Positions 34,738-44,800 of a stretch of DNA of 64,000 bases are shown here, piece by piece. A program made the position numbers and the translations under genes. A model generated the notes under the pieces. That model was not told the origin of the DNA. It saw only the letters and a program-made list of their open reading frames with translations, and searched no databases. Origin of the DNA: Janthinobacterium sp. FW305-129 (GTDB lineage Bacteria; Pseudomonadota; Gammaproteobacteria; Burkholderiales; Burkholderiaceae_D); assembly GCF_020858115.1 (NCBI RefSeq), contig NZ_JACYMM010000008.1, forward strand, positions 251,798-315,797, given 5' to 3'. Within the stretch, counting starts at the first letter, position 1. Every line of letters starts with the position of its first letter.

Positions 34738-35490
34738 ATGACAATGCCTGCCGCACTCTTTATTTCCGACCTGCATCTGCAGAGCTCGCATCCGCGCACC
34801 AGCGCGGCGTTTCTTTCTTTCCTGGAACACCATGCGCAATATGCGCAAGCGCTGTATCTATTAGGCGACCTGTTCGAATACTGGGCCGGCGACGATGACC
34901 TGGAAGACCCGTTCAATGCGCGCATGACGGCCGCCATCCGCGCCGTCAGCGATGCTGGCGTGCACGTCTACTGGATCGCCGGCAACCGCGACTTTCTCGT
35001 CGGCTCCGGCTTTGCCGCCGCCGCCGGCGCTACCCTGCTCAGCGAACCGCACGTGGCAACAATTGCCGGCCGGCGCATCGTCTTGCTGCATGGCGACGCC
35101 GAATGCACGAAAGACGTCAGCTACATGGAGTTTCGCGCCATGGTGCGCCAGCCCGCCTGGCAAAAGCAGTTCCTGTCCATGCCGCTGGCGCAGCGCAAGG
35201 CCATCATCGATGGTTTGCGCCAGAGCAGCCGCGAGCACAATGGCGAAAAATCCATGGACATCATGGATGTCACGCCCGACGCTGTCGCCCAAGTATTTGC
35301 CGAAAACGCCAGCACCGTCATGATCCACGGCCATACGCACCGCCCTGCCCTGCATAAAGTTGACGAAACCTTGCGCTATGTCTTGCCGGACTGGGAATGC
35401 GACGTGGAACCGCAACGCGGCGGCTGGATCGCCATTGATGCACGCGGCAACATCACGCGCCACAAGCTGAACGGCGACATCATCGACTAG
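34738..35490 (+). CDS. lpxH: UDP-2,3-diacylglucosamine diphosphatase
   Basis: A 250-residue calcineurin-like metallophosphoesterase that makes lipid X in lipid A synthesis at the inner membrane. Metal-site motifs are in order: ISDLHL (residues 8-13), LLGDLFEYWAGDD (near 43), AGNRDF (near 81), LLHGDAECTKD (near 118) and IHGHTHRP (near 198). ATG 34738 has GGGAG upstream. It follows ppiB by 80 bases, an arrangement seen in many betaproteobacteria. Confidence 0.93.
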   Translation: MTMPAALFISDLHLQSSHPRTSAAFLSFLEHHAQYAQALYLLGDLFEYWAGDDDLEDPFNARMTAAIRAVSDAGVHVYWIAGNRDFLVGSGFAAAAGATLLSEPHVATIAGRRIVLLHGDAECTKDVSYMEFRAMVRQPAWQKQFLSMPLAQRKAIIDGLRQSSREHNGEKSMDIMDVTPDAVAQVFAENASTVMIHGHTHRPALHKVDETLRYVLPDWECDVEPQRGGWIAIDARGNITRHKLNGDIID

Positions 35491-35559
35491 GCGAAAGCTG
35501 ACTCCGCCACGGGGTTTAGTCCGATAGCGCCATAGGCCGGCCTGCGCTGTAATGGCACC

Positions 35560-36309
35560 ATGCACACTCGCTACATCGGTACGGCCGGATGGAGTATTTC
35601 CAGCGCCGCCGCCCGCCACTTCCCCCTCGATGGCAGCCACCTGCAGCGCTATGCCCAGGTGCTGGACTGCGTGGAAATCAACAGTTCTTTCTACCGCCCG
35701 CACCAGCCGTCAACCTACGCGCGCTGGGCCGACAGCGTGCCCGAGCATTTTCGCTTCAGCGTGAAATTGCCGCGCAGCATCACGCACGAACGGCGTTTGC
35801 GCGATGGCACTGCCGAACTGGACCGCTTTGCGGGGGAAGTATTGCAACTGGGGAATAAACTGGGCTGCGTGCTGGTGCAGCTGCCGCCCAGCCTGCGTTT
35901 CGAGGCGGACGTGGCCTTTGACTTCCTGACTGCGCTAAGGCAACGCTTCGACGGCATGCTGGCCTGGGAGGCGCGCCATCCCAGCTGGTTCGAGGAAGGT
36001 GCGACCACGCTTTTGACGATACAGCGCATCACGCGCGTGCGCGCCGACCCGCCCGCTGGCCAGCCGGGTCCGCACGTGCCGACCACGGAGGCCGCCTACG
36101 TGCGCCTGCACGGCAGCCCGCGGATTTACTACTCGGACTACCCTGCCGACTACCTGGCGGCCCTGGCCAATGAACTGGCCGCACGGGCGCCAGCGAACAG
36201 CTGGTGCATCTTCGACAATACGGCGGCCGGGGCCGCCCTGTTCAATGCGCTGGACTTGCAGGCGCGGCTGATGGGCTTGCCAACCGCGCCTGACCGAAGT
36301 CCCGCCTAA
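35560..36309 (+). CDS. DUF72-domain protein
   Basis: A 249-residue TIM-barrel-type DUF72 protein. It begins YIGTAGWSIS and shows INSSFYRPHQPSTYARWADS, FRFSVKLPRSITHE and the C-terminal YVRLHG and WCIFDNT segments. The function of DUF72 is unsettled; barrel shape and conserved acidic residues suggest an enzyme acting on nucleic acid or sugar. It follows lpxH and is tail-to-tail with the NHL lipoprotein (4-base overlap). Confidence 0.88.
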   Translation: MHTRYIGTAGWSISSAAARHFPLDGSHLQRYAQVLDCVEINSSFYRPHQPSTYARWADSVPEHFRFSVKLPRSITHERRLRDGTAELDRFAGEVLQLGNKLGCVLVQLPPSLRFEADVAFDFLTALRQRFDGMLAWEARHPSWFEEGATTLLTIQRITRVRADPPAGQPGPHVPTTEAAYVRLHGSPRIYYSDYPADYLAALANELAARAPANSWCIFDNTAAGAALFNALDLQARLMGLPTAPDRSPA

Positions 36310-38582
36310 GGCAACGGCGTCTGGACGATGGCGCGGGCGGTATAACCATACAAGGTTCCGTTGCCAAAAGCCAAAACCTCCACGATGGGATTGCCCCATG
36401 CCAGTTGTGGCGTAGAAATGACCCCGGCCGCATCGATCTTGCGCACGCCATCCTGGCCGCTCAGGTACAGGTTGTCGGCCTTGTCGATGGCCAGGCTGGG
36501 CATGCCGGCAAAGGACAGGCTGCCCACGCCAGGCGCACCGTCGGCATTTTTAGTCGAGTACAAGGTGCCGGCAAACACGGTCACGGCGCCGGAACGATCC
36601 GCCTTGAAGATCACTTGATGATAATAGTCATCAAAATACAGATTCCCCTTGCTGTCAAATACCATGCTGTAGGGCAGAATATCTTGCAAGCCGAGATCAC
36701 TGTCGCTGAAGGAGCGCGCGAGGGTCTCAAAGGACACAAACAAGGAAAATACGCCACCGGGCGGGCGCCGGTAAATCCCCCCGCCCAAAGCCTCCGTCCA
36801 GGTGATATAGCCATCCTTGTCAACCGCCAGGATATATTGCTGAAGGCCAAAACCGTCTGCTGGCAATGGCTCAACGGTGGACATGACCCCGTCGGCATTG
36901 ATCTTGCGCAAATTAAATGAAGCAGAATTCGGCGCCCTGTCCGCCACATACACGGCGCCATCCGCGCCGCAAGCAATGGCCACGGGGCTGAGCATGGTCG
37001 CGCTGAGCCGTGGCCCGTCATCGCTGCCCGCGCGGCCGGCAATCCCCGCATGGACCTCAAGCTTGCCGTTTGGCGCCAGCCGGCGCAATACCTTGTTGGC
37101 CGCATCGAGCAGATAGACATTCCCTGCAGGGTCGCCGCACATGCCCGACGCCCTGACCGTACCCACGCGGGCCGCAGCGCCCACGCCGTCCGCCGGCCCG
37201 GCTTCGCTCAGCATGACAGGCACGGTCACAATCCTGTTGCCGGCATCCACCCGGCTCAAGCGCGGCAGACTGGCATCGTAGACCAGCATGGCGCCTGACT
37301 CCTCGCGCAATATCAGCGCGAGGTTTTTCCAGTCGACAGGTTTCCCCGCAGCATCAGGCACCAGGCGCCCCACGACCGTCGTCACCTCGCCATCGGGCGC
37401 CATGCGGCGGATGGCGTCGCGGTCGACCAGCAACAAATTGCCGCTGCGCTCGAACACCATGCTGCGCACGCCCCTGAAGCTGGCATTGACGCCCTTGCCA
37501 TCATAGCCAGTCGTTCTCGCATTGCCAGCAATCAGGAAAGCCTGGCCATTGTCAAGGCGATATATCTTACTGCCGCCATAGTTACTCAAGTAAATGACGC
37601 CGATGGCATCGACCGCTATCTGACCTACCTGCCCTGCCCGCGGCTGGCTGTTCGGTTCGAAAAACATGACAGACATGGAGCTGACCACGCCATCTGGCGT
37701 CACCCGGCGAAGCGTGGACTGCCCATCATCGGCGAGCAGCAGATCGCCGTTACGCTCCACGGCCATGCTGCTTATCCATCCGAACCCCGCTTGCGCTCCC
37801 GGCCCATCGGCATACACAGGCGTGCCATTCGGCGCGACCGGTGTCGCGCCGCAATTGGTGCGGCGCTTGCCGGCCAGTGTACTGACCACCCCGGCAGGCG
37901 TAATTTTTCGCACCAGGCCATTGCAGCTATCGGCCACGTACAGATTGGACTGGCCGTCGATCGCCAGCGGTGCACGGCCGCCGCCCATGTTGAAAGTCGC
38001 GCTGGCCCCAGGCCCGTCAACGGCACCAGCCTTGCCCGGCATGCCGGCGTAGATACTCAGGTTGCCGTCAGGGGTGAGCTTGTGGATCACCTGCGTGGAC
38101 GAATCGGCGAAGTAAGAATTGCCCGCGCCATCCTGCACCATGCCATCGACACGCTGGATCTGTTCCTGCACCCCGGCCAGCAAGACAGGCAGGCAACGCA
38201 CGGCCAGGGTATCGACATCCGCGTTGCCCATGGTCGCCGCGCCTGGGGCGATGCTGCAGCCCAGGCCGGCGGAGGCGCTGTCGACCTTGCCTTGATACGC
38301 AGTGCCCGCCGCCAGCTTGCCGGCAAAGCTGAAGCGACCGTTGGCCGTGACGGTCACTTTATCCGCGCCGTTCGCCAGCACGACGCTGGTGCCAGGCAGC
38401 AAGCCGCTGACCGTGCCGCCCAGCAGGTATCGTGGCGTTTCGACAGGTGCTACGGGCGTGGCCGCGCCACCGCCGGAACCGCCGCCACAGGCGCTCAGTA
38501 GCGCCAACAGGGCGGCGCCGCAGCCGGCACGCCTGAACAGGTTTTGCACTTCCTCAAAGCAATTTAACATTTCTGCTTTCAT
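36306..38582 (-). CDS. Large NHL-repeat lipoprotein
   Basis: A 758-residue protein, exported as a lipoprotein: an N-terminal hydrophobic stretch ends in LLALLSAC-GGGSGGG, with the lipid Cys near residue 32. A short carboxypeptidase-like or Ig-like piece (SGLLPGTSVVLANGADKVTVTANGRF, near residues 60-90) precedes many NHL-type blades. These recur with the form LAIDxxxNLYVADxxxxxVRKI and ADGPGAxAxF, and would fold into one or two beta-propellers. ATG 38582 (MKAEMLN) is chosen; 38570 is possible. Ligand or partner unknown; it may act in the envelope. Confidence 0.82.
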   Translation of the reverse strand: MKAEMLNCFEEVQNLFRRAGCGAALLALLSACGGGSGGGAATPVAPVETPRYLLGGTVSGLLPGTSVVLANGADKVTVTANGRFSFAGKLAAGTAYQGKVDSASAGLGCSIAPGAATMGNADVDTLAVRCLPVLLAGVQEQIQRVDGMVQDGAGNSYFADSSTQVIHKLTPDGNLSIYAGMPGKAGAVDGPGASATFNMGGGRAPLAIDGQSNLYVADSCNGLVRKITPAGVVSTLAGKRRTNCGATPVAPNGTPVYADGPGAQAGFGWISSMAVERNGDLLLADDGQSTLRRVTPDGVVSSMSVMFFEPNSQPRAGQVGQIAVDAIGVIYLSNYGGSKIYRLDNGQAFLIAGNARTTGYDGKGVNASFRGVRSMVFERSGNLLLVDRDAIRRMAPDGEVTTVVGRLVPDAAGKPVDWKNLALILREESGAMLVYDASLPRLSRVDAGNRIVTVPVMLSEAGPADGVGAAARVGTVRASGMCGDPAGNVYLLDAANKVLRRLAPNGKLEVHAGIAGRAGSDDGPRLSATMLSPVAIACGADGAVYVADRAPNSASFNLRKINADGVMSTVEPLPADGFGLQQYILAVDKDGYITWTEALGGGIYRRPPGGVFSLFVSFETLARSFSDSDLGLQDILPYSMVFDSKGNLYFDDYYHQVIFKADRSGAVTVFAGTLYSTKNADGAPGVGSLSFAGMPSLAIDKADNLYLSGQDGVRKIDAAGVISTPQLAWGNPIVEVLAFGNGTLYGYTARAIVQTPLP

Positions 38583-38676
38583 GGTTGCTGGCGCCGGTTC
38601 GAGCCAAAAGTTATCAAGTAAGATTCTCAAACACGCAACATTATAGTTTCCTCATGGATAGAAAAGCATCAAAATG

Positions 38677-38704
38677 TTGACATTTGCATTTTCACTGTTA
38701 TAGT
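38677..38704 (+). promoter_or_regulatory. Sigma70 promoter of the GntR/ABC operon
   Basis: TTGACA (38677-38682), a 16-base spacer and TATAGT (38699-38704). The palindromic GTTAAC right after the -10 could be the operator for the encoded GntR/YtrA repressor. Confidence 0.7.
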
Positions 38705-38741
38705 TAACTACAACACCAACTCAATACATCACGGAGCCACC

Positions 38742-38801
38742 ATGCCGACAGCATTTTTTACGCGCCGCACCGCCCCGCCCTTGTCGGAGCGCATCCCATG
38801 A
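38742..38801 (+). CDS. 19-codon leader ORF before the GntR gene
   Basis: ATG 38742 has GGAG 7 bases upstream and reads MPTAFFTRRTAPPLSERIP, then stops at a TGA that overlaps the GntR start (ATGA). The good ribosome site and exact coupling suggest it is translated, perhaps to couple translation of the regulator. The peptide itself matches nothing I know. Confidence 0.5.
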   Translation: MPTAFFTRRTAPPLSERIP

Positions 38802-39178
38802 GCACGGAATGGAACGACAATAGCCCCATCTACCGCCAGCTCAAGGCCAGGGTGGTGGGCATGATGCTCGATGGCGTGCTGCAATCCGGCGACGCCTTGC
38901 CGTCGGTGCGCCAGGTGGCGGCCGATTATCAATTGAATCCCATCACGGTTTCGCGCGCCTATCAGGAACTGGTCGACGATGCCCTGGTGGAAAAACGCAG
39001 AGGACTCGGCATGTATGTACTGGAAGGCGCCCGCGACAAATTGCTGGCCAGCGAACGCGAGCGCTTCCTGCGCGAAGAATGGCCGGCCTTGCTGGAACAC
39101 ATCACCCGCCTGGGCCTTGACCTCGATCAACTACTGCAAGCAAGCCGCGACAGCGGCGCACACGGAGAGAGCGCATGA
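38798..39178 (+). CDS. GntR-family regulator, YtrA type
   Basis: A 126-residue repressor. The winged helix is at residues 10-75 (PIYRQLKARVVGMMLDGVLQ, LPSVRQVAADYQLNPITVSRAY). A short YtrA-type C-terminal dimer helix replaces the usual large effector domain. It overlaps the downstream ATPase gene by ATGA, so it probably controls this transporter operon, as YtrA does in Bacillus. Confidence 0.9.
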   Translation: MSTEWNDNSPIYRQLKARVVGMMLDGVLQSGDALPSVRQVAADYQLNPITVSRAYQELVDDALVEKRRGLGMYVLEGARDKLLASERERFLREEWPALLEHITRLGLDLDQLLQASRDSGAHGESA

Positions 39179-40047
39179 ATGCATTGAACAAGGACAGCGT
39201 CATCAGCGCGCGCGGCTTGCGCAAGCAGTATGGCAAGCAGACGGCCATCGCCGGCATCAGCTTCGATATCGCGCCGGGGCGCATCGTCGGCCTGATCGGG
39301 CCTAACGGCTCCGGCAAGACCACCACCCTGAAAGCCATTCTGGGCCTGACGGGCTTCGATGGCGACTTGTCGGTGCTGGGGCGCGATCCGCGCGTGCAGC
39401 GCGACGCGCTGATGGAAGACGTGTGCTTCATCGCCGACGTGGCCATCCTGCCAGGCTGGCTGCGCGTGGCCGACGCCATCGATTTCGTTGCCGGCGTGCA
39501 TCCACGTTTCGACCGCAGCAAGGCCGAACGCTACCTGGCCCACACCAAACTGTCGCCGAAGATGAAGGTCAAGGCCATGTCCAAGGGCATGGTGGTGCAG
39601 CTGCACCTGGCACTGGTGATGGCCATCGACGCCAAACTGCTGGTGCTCGACGAGCCGACTCTGGGCCTGGACATTTTGTACCGCAAGCAGTTCTACCAGA
39701 ACTTGCTGGAAGATTATTTCGATGAAAACAAGACCATCGTCATCACCACGCACCAGATCGAGGAAGTGGAACACATCCTCAGCGACCTGATGTTCATTCG
39801 CGACGGCCAGATCGTGCTGGCCTCGAGCATGGAAGAGGTAGGCGAGCGCTACATCGAAGTGATGGTGGGCCCGCAGCACGTCAATCCCGCGCGCGCCCTG
39901 CAGCCGATCAGCGAACGCAGCGTGTTCGGCAAGTCGGTGATGCTGTTCGACGGCGTCGCCCGCACCCAGCTGGCCGCCCTGGGCGAAGTCCGCACGCCCA
40001 GCCTGGCGGACCTGTTTGTCGCGACCATGAAAGGATCGTACCAATGA
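39175..40047 (+). CDS. ABC transporter ATP-binding protein
   Basis: A 290-residue ATPase. Walker A is GPNGSGKTTT (near residue 43), and Walker B is LLVLDEPTLGLD (near 158). The signature is degenerate, MSKGMVVQ (near 138), as in the YtrB type. The H-loop is TTHQIEEVE (near 193). It pairs with the ABC-2 permease next to it (ATGA overlap). With the GntR regulator, the operon resembles ytr-type systems that respond to cell-wall-active peptides, but the substrate is not shown. Confidence 0.9.
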   Translation: MNALNKDSVISARGLRKQYGKQTAIAGISFDIAPGRIVGLIGPNGSGKTTTLKAILGLTGFDGDLSVLGRDPRVQRDALMEDVCFIADVAILPGWLRVADAIDFVAGVHPRFDRSKAERYLAHTKLSPKMKVKAMSKGMVVQLHLALVMAIDAKLLVLDEPTLGLDILYRKQFYQNLLEDYFDENKTIVITTHQIEEVEHILSDLMFIRDGQIVLASSMEEVGERYIEVMVGPQHVNPARALQPISERSVFGKSVMLFDGVARTQLAALGEVRTPSLADLFVATMKGSYQ

Positions 40048-41045
40048 GTATTTCCCCCATGAACAAAATGCAGTGGCTGCTCCGGCGTGAATTGTGGGAA
40101 CACAAGGGCATGCTGGTGTGGACGCCCGCCATCATCGGCATCGTCATGACGGTGCTGGGCGCCCTGATGGCGGCCGCGACCGTCGCCAGGACCAAGATGC
40201 ACACGGCGCTCATCGTCAATGGCGAGGAAATTTCCTGGAGCACCGTCTTCAATACCCGCACCTTCGGCCCGCGCCGCGCGGAAATCATCGACGCCGTCGC
40301 CAATAACTACACGTACGCGGCCGCGCCGCTGTTCCTGGCACTGGGATTCCTCGTGTTTTTCTATTGCCTGAGCGCACTGCATGACGACCGCCGCGACCGC
40401 AGCGTGCTGTTCTGGAAATCGCTGCCCGTCTCGGATGCGCAGACGGTGCTGTCGAAGGCGGCCATCGCCCTGCTGGTCGCGCCGCTGCTCCTGGCCGCCG
40501 CCGCCAGCCTGACGTCGCTGGCCCTGATCCTGATCCTCAGCGGCGTGCTGGCGGCCAACGGCATCCACGTGTTTGCCGAACTGCTGGCCTCCCCTGGCCT
40601 GTACCTGGGACCGCTGCGCGTGTTCGGCTTGCTGCCCGTGTATTGCCTGTGGGCCTTGCCGACGGTCGGCTGGCTGCTGATGGTCTCGAGCTGGGCCAGG
40701 TCGAAAGTCTTCCTCTGGGCCGTCGGCGTGCCGCTGCTGCTGCTCGTCTTGACGGTCTGGGCCGGCAAGCTGACGCAGACGGAAAGCGGCGTCGAGTGGA
40801 TACAGATGAATGTCATCGGACGCGCCCTGCTGGGCACACTTCCCGGCAGCTGGTACCTGTTCGAACCGGAACTGCTGCCGCACATGCACGCGCTGGCAGA
40901 GGGGGGCTCGCACATGACGCGCATCGATGTATTCAGCAATTCCTGGTCCAGCCTGGCCTTGCCTGCCGTCTGGCTCGGTGCGGCGGCGGGCGCCGCGCTG
41001 ATTTACGCCGCCATCCGCCTGCGCCGCTGGCGCGAGGAAGGCTGA
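40044..41045 (+). CDS. ABC-2 type permease
   Basis: A 333-residue membrane protein with about six spans: near residues 22-45, 92-112, 133-165, 185-215, 222-243 and 303-322. A charged N-terminus and a periplasmic loop (residues 250-300) are also present. It is the membrane partner of the preceding ATPase. It ends before a strong terminator at 41072. Confidence 0.88.
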   Translation: MSISPMNKMQWLLRRELWEHKGMLVWTPAIIGIVMTVLGALMAAATVARTKMHTALIVNGEEISWSTVFNTRTFGPRRAEIIDAVANNYTYAAAPLFLALGFLVFFYCLSALHDDRRDRSVLFWKSLPVSDAQTVLSKAAIALLVAPLLLAAAASLTSLALILILSGVLAANGIHVFAELLASPGLYLGPLRVFGLLPVYCLWALPTVGWLLMVSSWARSKVFLWAVGVPLLLLVLTVWAGKLTQTESGVEWIQMNVIGRALLGTLPGSWYLFEPELLPHMHALAEGGSHMTRIDVFSNSWSSLALPAVWLGAAAGAALIYAAIRLRRWREEG

Positions 41046-41071
41046 CGGCGCAACATCACTGCCCCGTAAAA

Positions 41072-41098
41072 AAAACGCCCCGCCCGTCGGGGCGTTTT
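41072..41098 (+). terminator. Terminator of the GntR/ABC operon
   Basis: Stem AAAACGCCCCG/CGGGGCGTTTT with loop CCCGT, followed by T-rich sequence. It lies 26 bases after the permease stop. Confidence 0.92.
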
Positions 41099-41803
41099 CC
41101 ATTTCCGCCCCAATCCCCGTCCTGAAAGAATAACTACCGCACTGATAGTTATTATGAAAGATCCCTTACCGCATTCAGGCTATTCAATTGATAGCAATAA
41201 TACGATATAAGAATTACAAATAATTATTTCTATCGTATTTTATTCCCAATTACATTTGACAATTTCCATACAAAAAAGCAACAGCTTGCAATTCGATAGC
41301 GATATGTTTTTTTAATAAACAATGCGGAAATACCGGAGCATGTCAGCAGATTCAGCCGTAAAGTCCCATTTCGTGACAATTCGTGATTATTCACTTGCGC
41401 AAAGCTTGACAGAATAGTGGCATGAAAAGTGATCAAAATGAAATTAAAAGTCTCAAAATTGAAACCATCACCAGAGGGGAATACAGTTAGAAACCACATG
41501 CCAACACCGATCCCTGCCGCTGAGTATCGCCTGACCAGCCAGTTGCAGGCGAAACAGAATACGAAAAAATGGCGCCATGCGAAACAACTATAAAAATGAT
41601 ATTTTTAATATCTCTGGATAAGTGTTCTGTTGTGCCAGCGCTTTTTTTCCAGTTATGTTTTACTTTCATCACCCACATCAGCAATACCCAAGTTCGACCA
41701 CGGCCCAAGCCTCGCCGGAGTAATCAAGGAAAAGAATTTCATTATTGATTTTTAATATCCTGAAAAATTGAACGAACACATAACCTATTCCGGAGAATTT
41801 CAA
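41099..41803. other. AT-rich gene-free region before the giant secreted-protein gene
   Basis: About 700 bases of sequence much richer in AT than the rest of the window. I see no supported gene. It contains an 8-bp inverted repeat AATAACTA/TAGTTATT (41129-41153) and several AT-rich tracts, and it ends with a GGAGA ribosome site before ATG 41804. The length and composition suggest a heavily regulated or H-NS-type silenced promoter. Confidence 0.6.
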
Positions 41804-44800
41804 ATGGCCACCACCCCGAATCCAGCACAAGTTCCCGTCAATGCCGAAGGCGCTGCCGCCAAGATCGCGACACCCGCAAAAAAGGCCGTCAATCCAAAAA
41901 ATGGCGACCGCAAGCAATATGACGAAGATGAACTGATAAAAGGGGCCGATGCCAGTGCGACCATGCCGCCTGAAAATGTCGTGGAAGTCACGGAAAGCGC
42001 CGATAACGGCAATGCCGCCGCCCTGGGCACGGCCGCGGCCGTGACAGCGGCGGCCCTGGCCGCAGGCGGCAGCGGCGCGGCCGCAGGTCAGGCTGGCGCC
42101 GACCTCGGCACGCCGCAAAGCGATAACAACGGTGCTGCCACGGGCGCGGCGGGCACTGGCGCGGGCGCCGCCGGCATCCCCAGCGGCAGTGTCGTCGATG
42201 TCGCCGGAACATCGGCTGGCGCGGGTGCCGGAGCCGGAGCCGGCGTTACAGATGGGCAGGGCGGACTTGGCGTGCTGGGCGTACTCGGCGGCCTTGGCCT
42301 GGTTGCCGCGGCAGCGGGCGGCGGAGGCGGTGCCGCGGCCGGCGGTGCCGGTTCGGGTGGCACGGGGACAGGAGGTAGCGGCACCGGCGGTACGGGTACG
42401 GGCACGGGCGGCACCGGTGGCACGGGCACGGGCACGGGCGGCTCCACCGGCGGCCAGGGCGGCACAGGAAATCAGTCCAGCACCACCGTCGTGACCGACG
42501 CCGCCGTGCTGGCCGCCGCCGCAGCGGCCGCCGCCGCCGCCAATGCCCTGGCCGATGACGCCGCAGCCGCCGCGGCAGCTGCCACGGCAGCAGCATCGCT
42601 GGCCGCGGCGAATGCCGCCATCCAGGCAGACCAGTTGGCGGCGCAGGCCGCCGCCGCCGCGGCGGCAGCCTTGCTCGCCGCCAATGACGCCACCAGCGAC
42701 GATATGCTGGCGGCCAGCACGGCCGCCGCCGTACCCGGCGCACAAGCGGCCGCTACCGCCGCCACGAATGACGACATTGCTGCCGCTACTGCCACCAACG
42801 CCGCCGCCGCGTCCCAGACCGCCACCACCTCGGCACAAAACGCCGATGCGGCTGCCGCCACGGCCGCCGCCAACGCCGCCGCCGCGCACGCCGCCGCCGA
42901 TGCGGCGCAGACGCAAGCGGACCAGACCAACGCCCCGGCGCTGCAAGCCATCGCCGATGCGGCCGACGTCGTCGCCAACGCCGCCAACACCCAGGCAGCG
43001 CTGACCGATGCGGCGGCGCTCGGTGTCATCTCGGCAAATGATGCCGCCGCTGCCGCCGCCGCCACGGCGCTGGCCAATGCCACGGACGCCGCCGCGCTGG
43101 ACCTGGCGGCAAGCGCCGCCGCCAACGCTGCCGTCGCCACCGGCATCCAGGCCAGCCTGACGGATGCCGCCGCCCTGGCGCTCGTCTCCGATGCCGATGC
43201 CGCCAATGCCGCCGCAGCCGCCGGCGTGGCCGCCGCCACCGATGCCGCCACCCTGGCCGCCGCCTCGAATGCCGCCACGACCGCCGCACAAAATGCCGCC
43301 CTCCTCGCCGCCGCCACCGACGCCGCCGCACTGGGCATCGCCGCCACCGCCGCAGCGAGTGCCGCCGCCGCGGCCAGCACGCAAGCGGGCCTGACCGATG
43401 CCGTCGCCTTGAGCATGGCAGCGGACGCCGCTGCCGGCGTCGCCGCCCAGGACGCCTCGATCGCCAACGCCACGGACGCCGTCGCCCTGCAGGCCGCCGC
43501 CAATGCGGCCGCGACGGACGCCGCCAATGCACAGACGCAGGCGAACATGACCGACGCGCCAACCCTGGGGCTGATCGCCGATGCCGCCACCCTGGCGTCG
43601 GACGCCGCGCAATTCCAGGCCGGCCTGACGGATGCTGCGGCACTGGCCCTGATTTCCGATGCCGACGCCGCCGCCGCGGCTGCAGCGGCCGTCACCGCCA
43701 ACGCCACCGATGCCGCCGTACTCGACGCCGCAGCAGCAGCCGCCGCCACCGTGGCCGCGAATGCCGTCGCCGCCGCCAGTCTGAGCGACGCGGCCGCCCT
43801 GCAAATCACGGCCGATGCGGCCGCCAGCACGTCCGCCAGCGCCGCCACGCAAGCGGGGCTGACCGATGCGGCCGCGCTGCAAGTGATTTCCGACGCCGAT
43901 GCCGCCGCCGCGCTGACGGCGCAAACGACGGCCAACCAGACGGATGCGGCGGCCCTGGCCGCTGCCGATGCGGCGGCCGCCAGCGATGCCGCCAATGCGC
44001 AAACCGTTGCCGGCCAGACCGATGTTGTTGCTCTTCAACAAGCCGCCGACCAGGCCGATGCCGATGCGGCCGCCGCCAATATGCAAGCCAGCCTGCTGGA
44101 CGTCAACGTCGCATTGAATGCCTTCAATCTCGCCAACCTCGCCGCCCTGGCCGCCAACGTCACGGCTGGCCAGACCAGCGTCGTCGACCTGACGGCCACC
44201 GTCAATACCTTGCAGCTCGATGCCGACAATGCCGATATCACTGCCGCGCTGTTCGATGCGACCATCCTTGCCGGCATTTCCACCGCCGATGCGCTGACGG
44301 CGAACATCGCGCAAGCCACCGCCAACCTGACCGACGCCGCAGCGCTTGCCGCCACCGCCGCCAGCGCCGTCTCGGCGGCGGAACTGGCCGCCCAGCTGGG
44401 CGGAATCGATATCTCCGCCGTCAGCGCGGCTGCCGCCGCTCAGGCCGCCGCCACGAGCGCCGCCGCCACGGCCGCGCTGACCGACGCCGGCGCGCTGGGC
44501 ATCATCTCCACTGCCGACGCCGCCGCTGAAGTTGCCGCGCAGACAGCAGTCACCACCTTGACGGCCGCCAATACGCTGGCGCAAAACGCCCTGGCCACGG
44601 CGCAATTTGTTGCCAGCCAGACCGACGCCGTGGCCCTGGGCGCGGTATCGTCGGCCGCCGATGTGGCCGCCGCCGCGGCCGTCACGACGGCCGGCCTGAC
44701 CGATGCCGCCGCGCTGAGCCTCATTTCCACGGCCGATGGCCTGGCCGCCGCCTCGGCCGCCAGCCTGGCGGCGCTGACGGACGCCACGGTGCTGGGACTT

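Noticed and set aside
41487..41708. A 73-codon minus-strand frame in the AT-rich region before the giant gene
   Set aside because: No ribosome site and no recognisable features.
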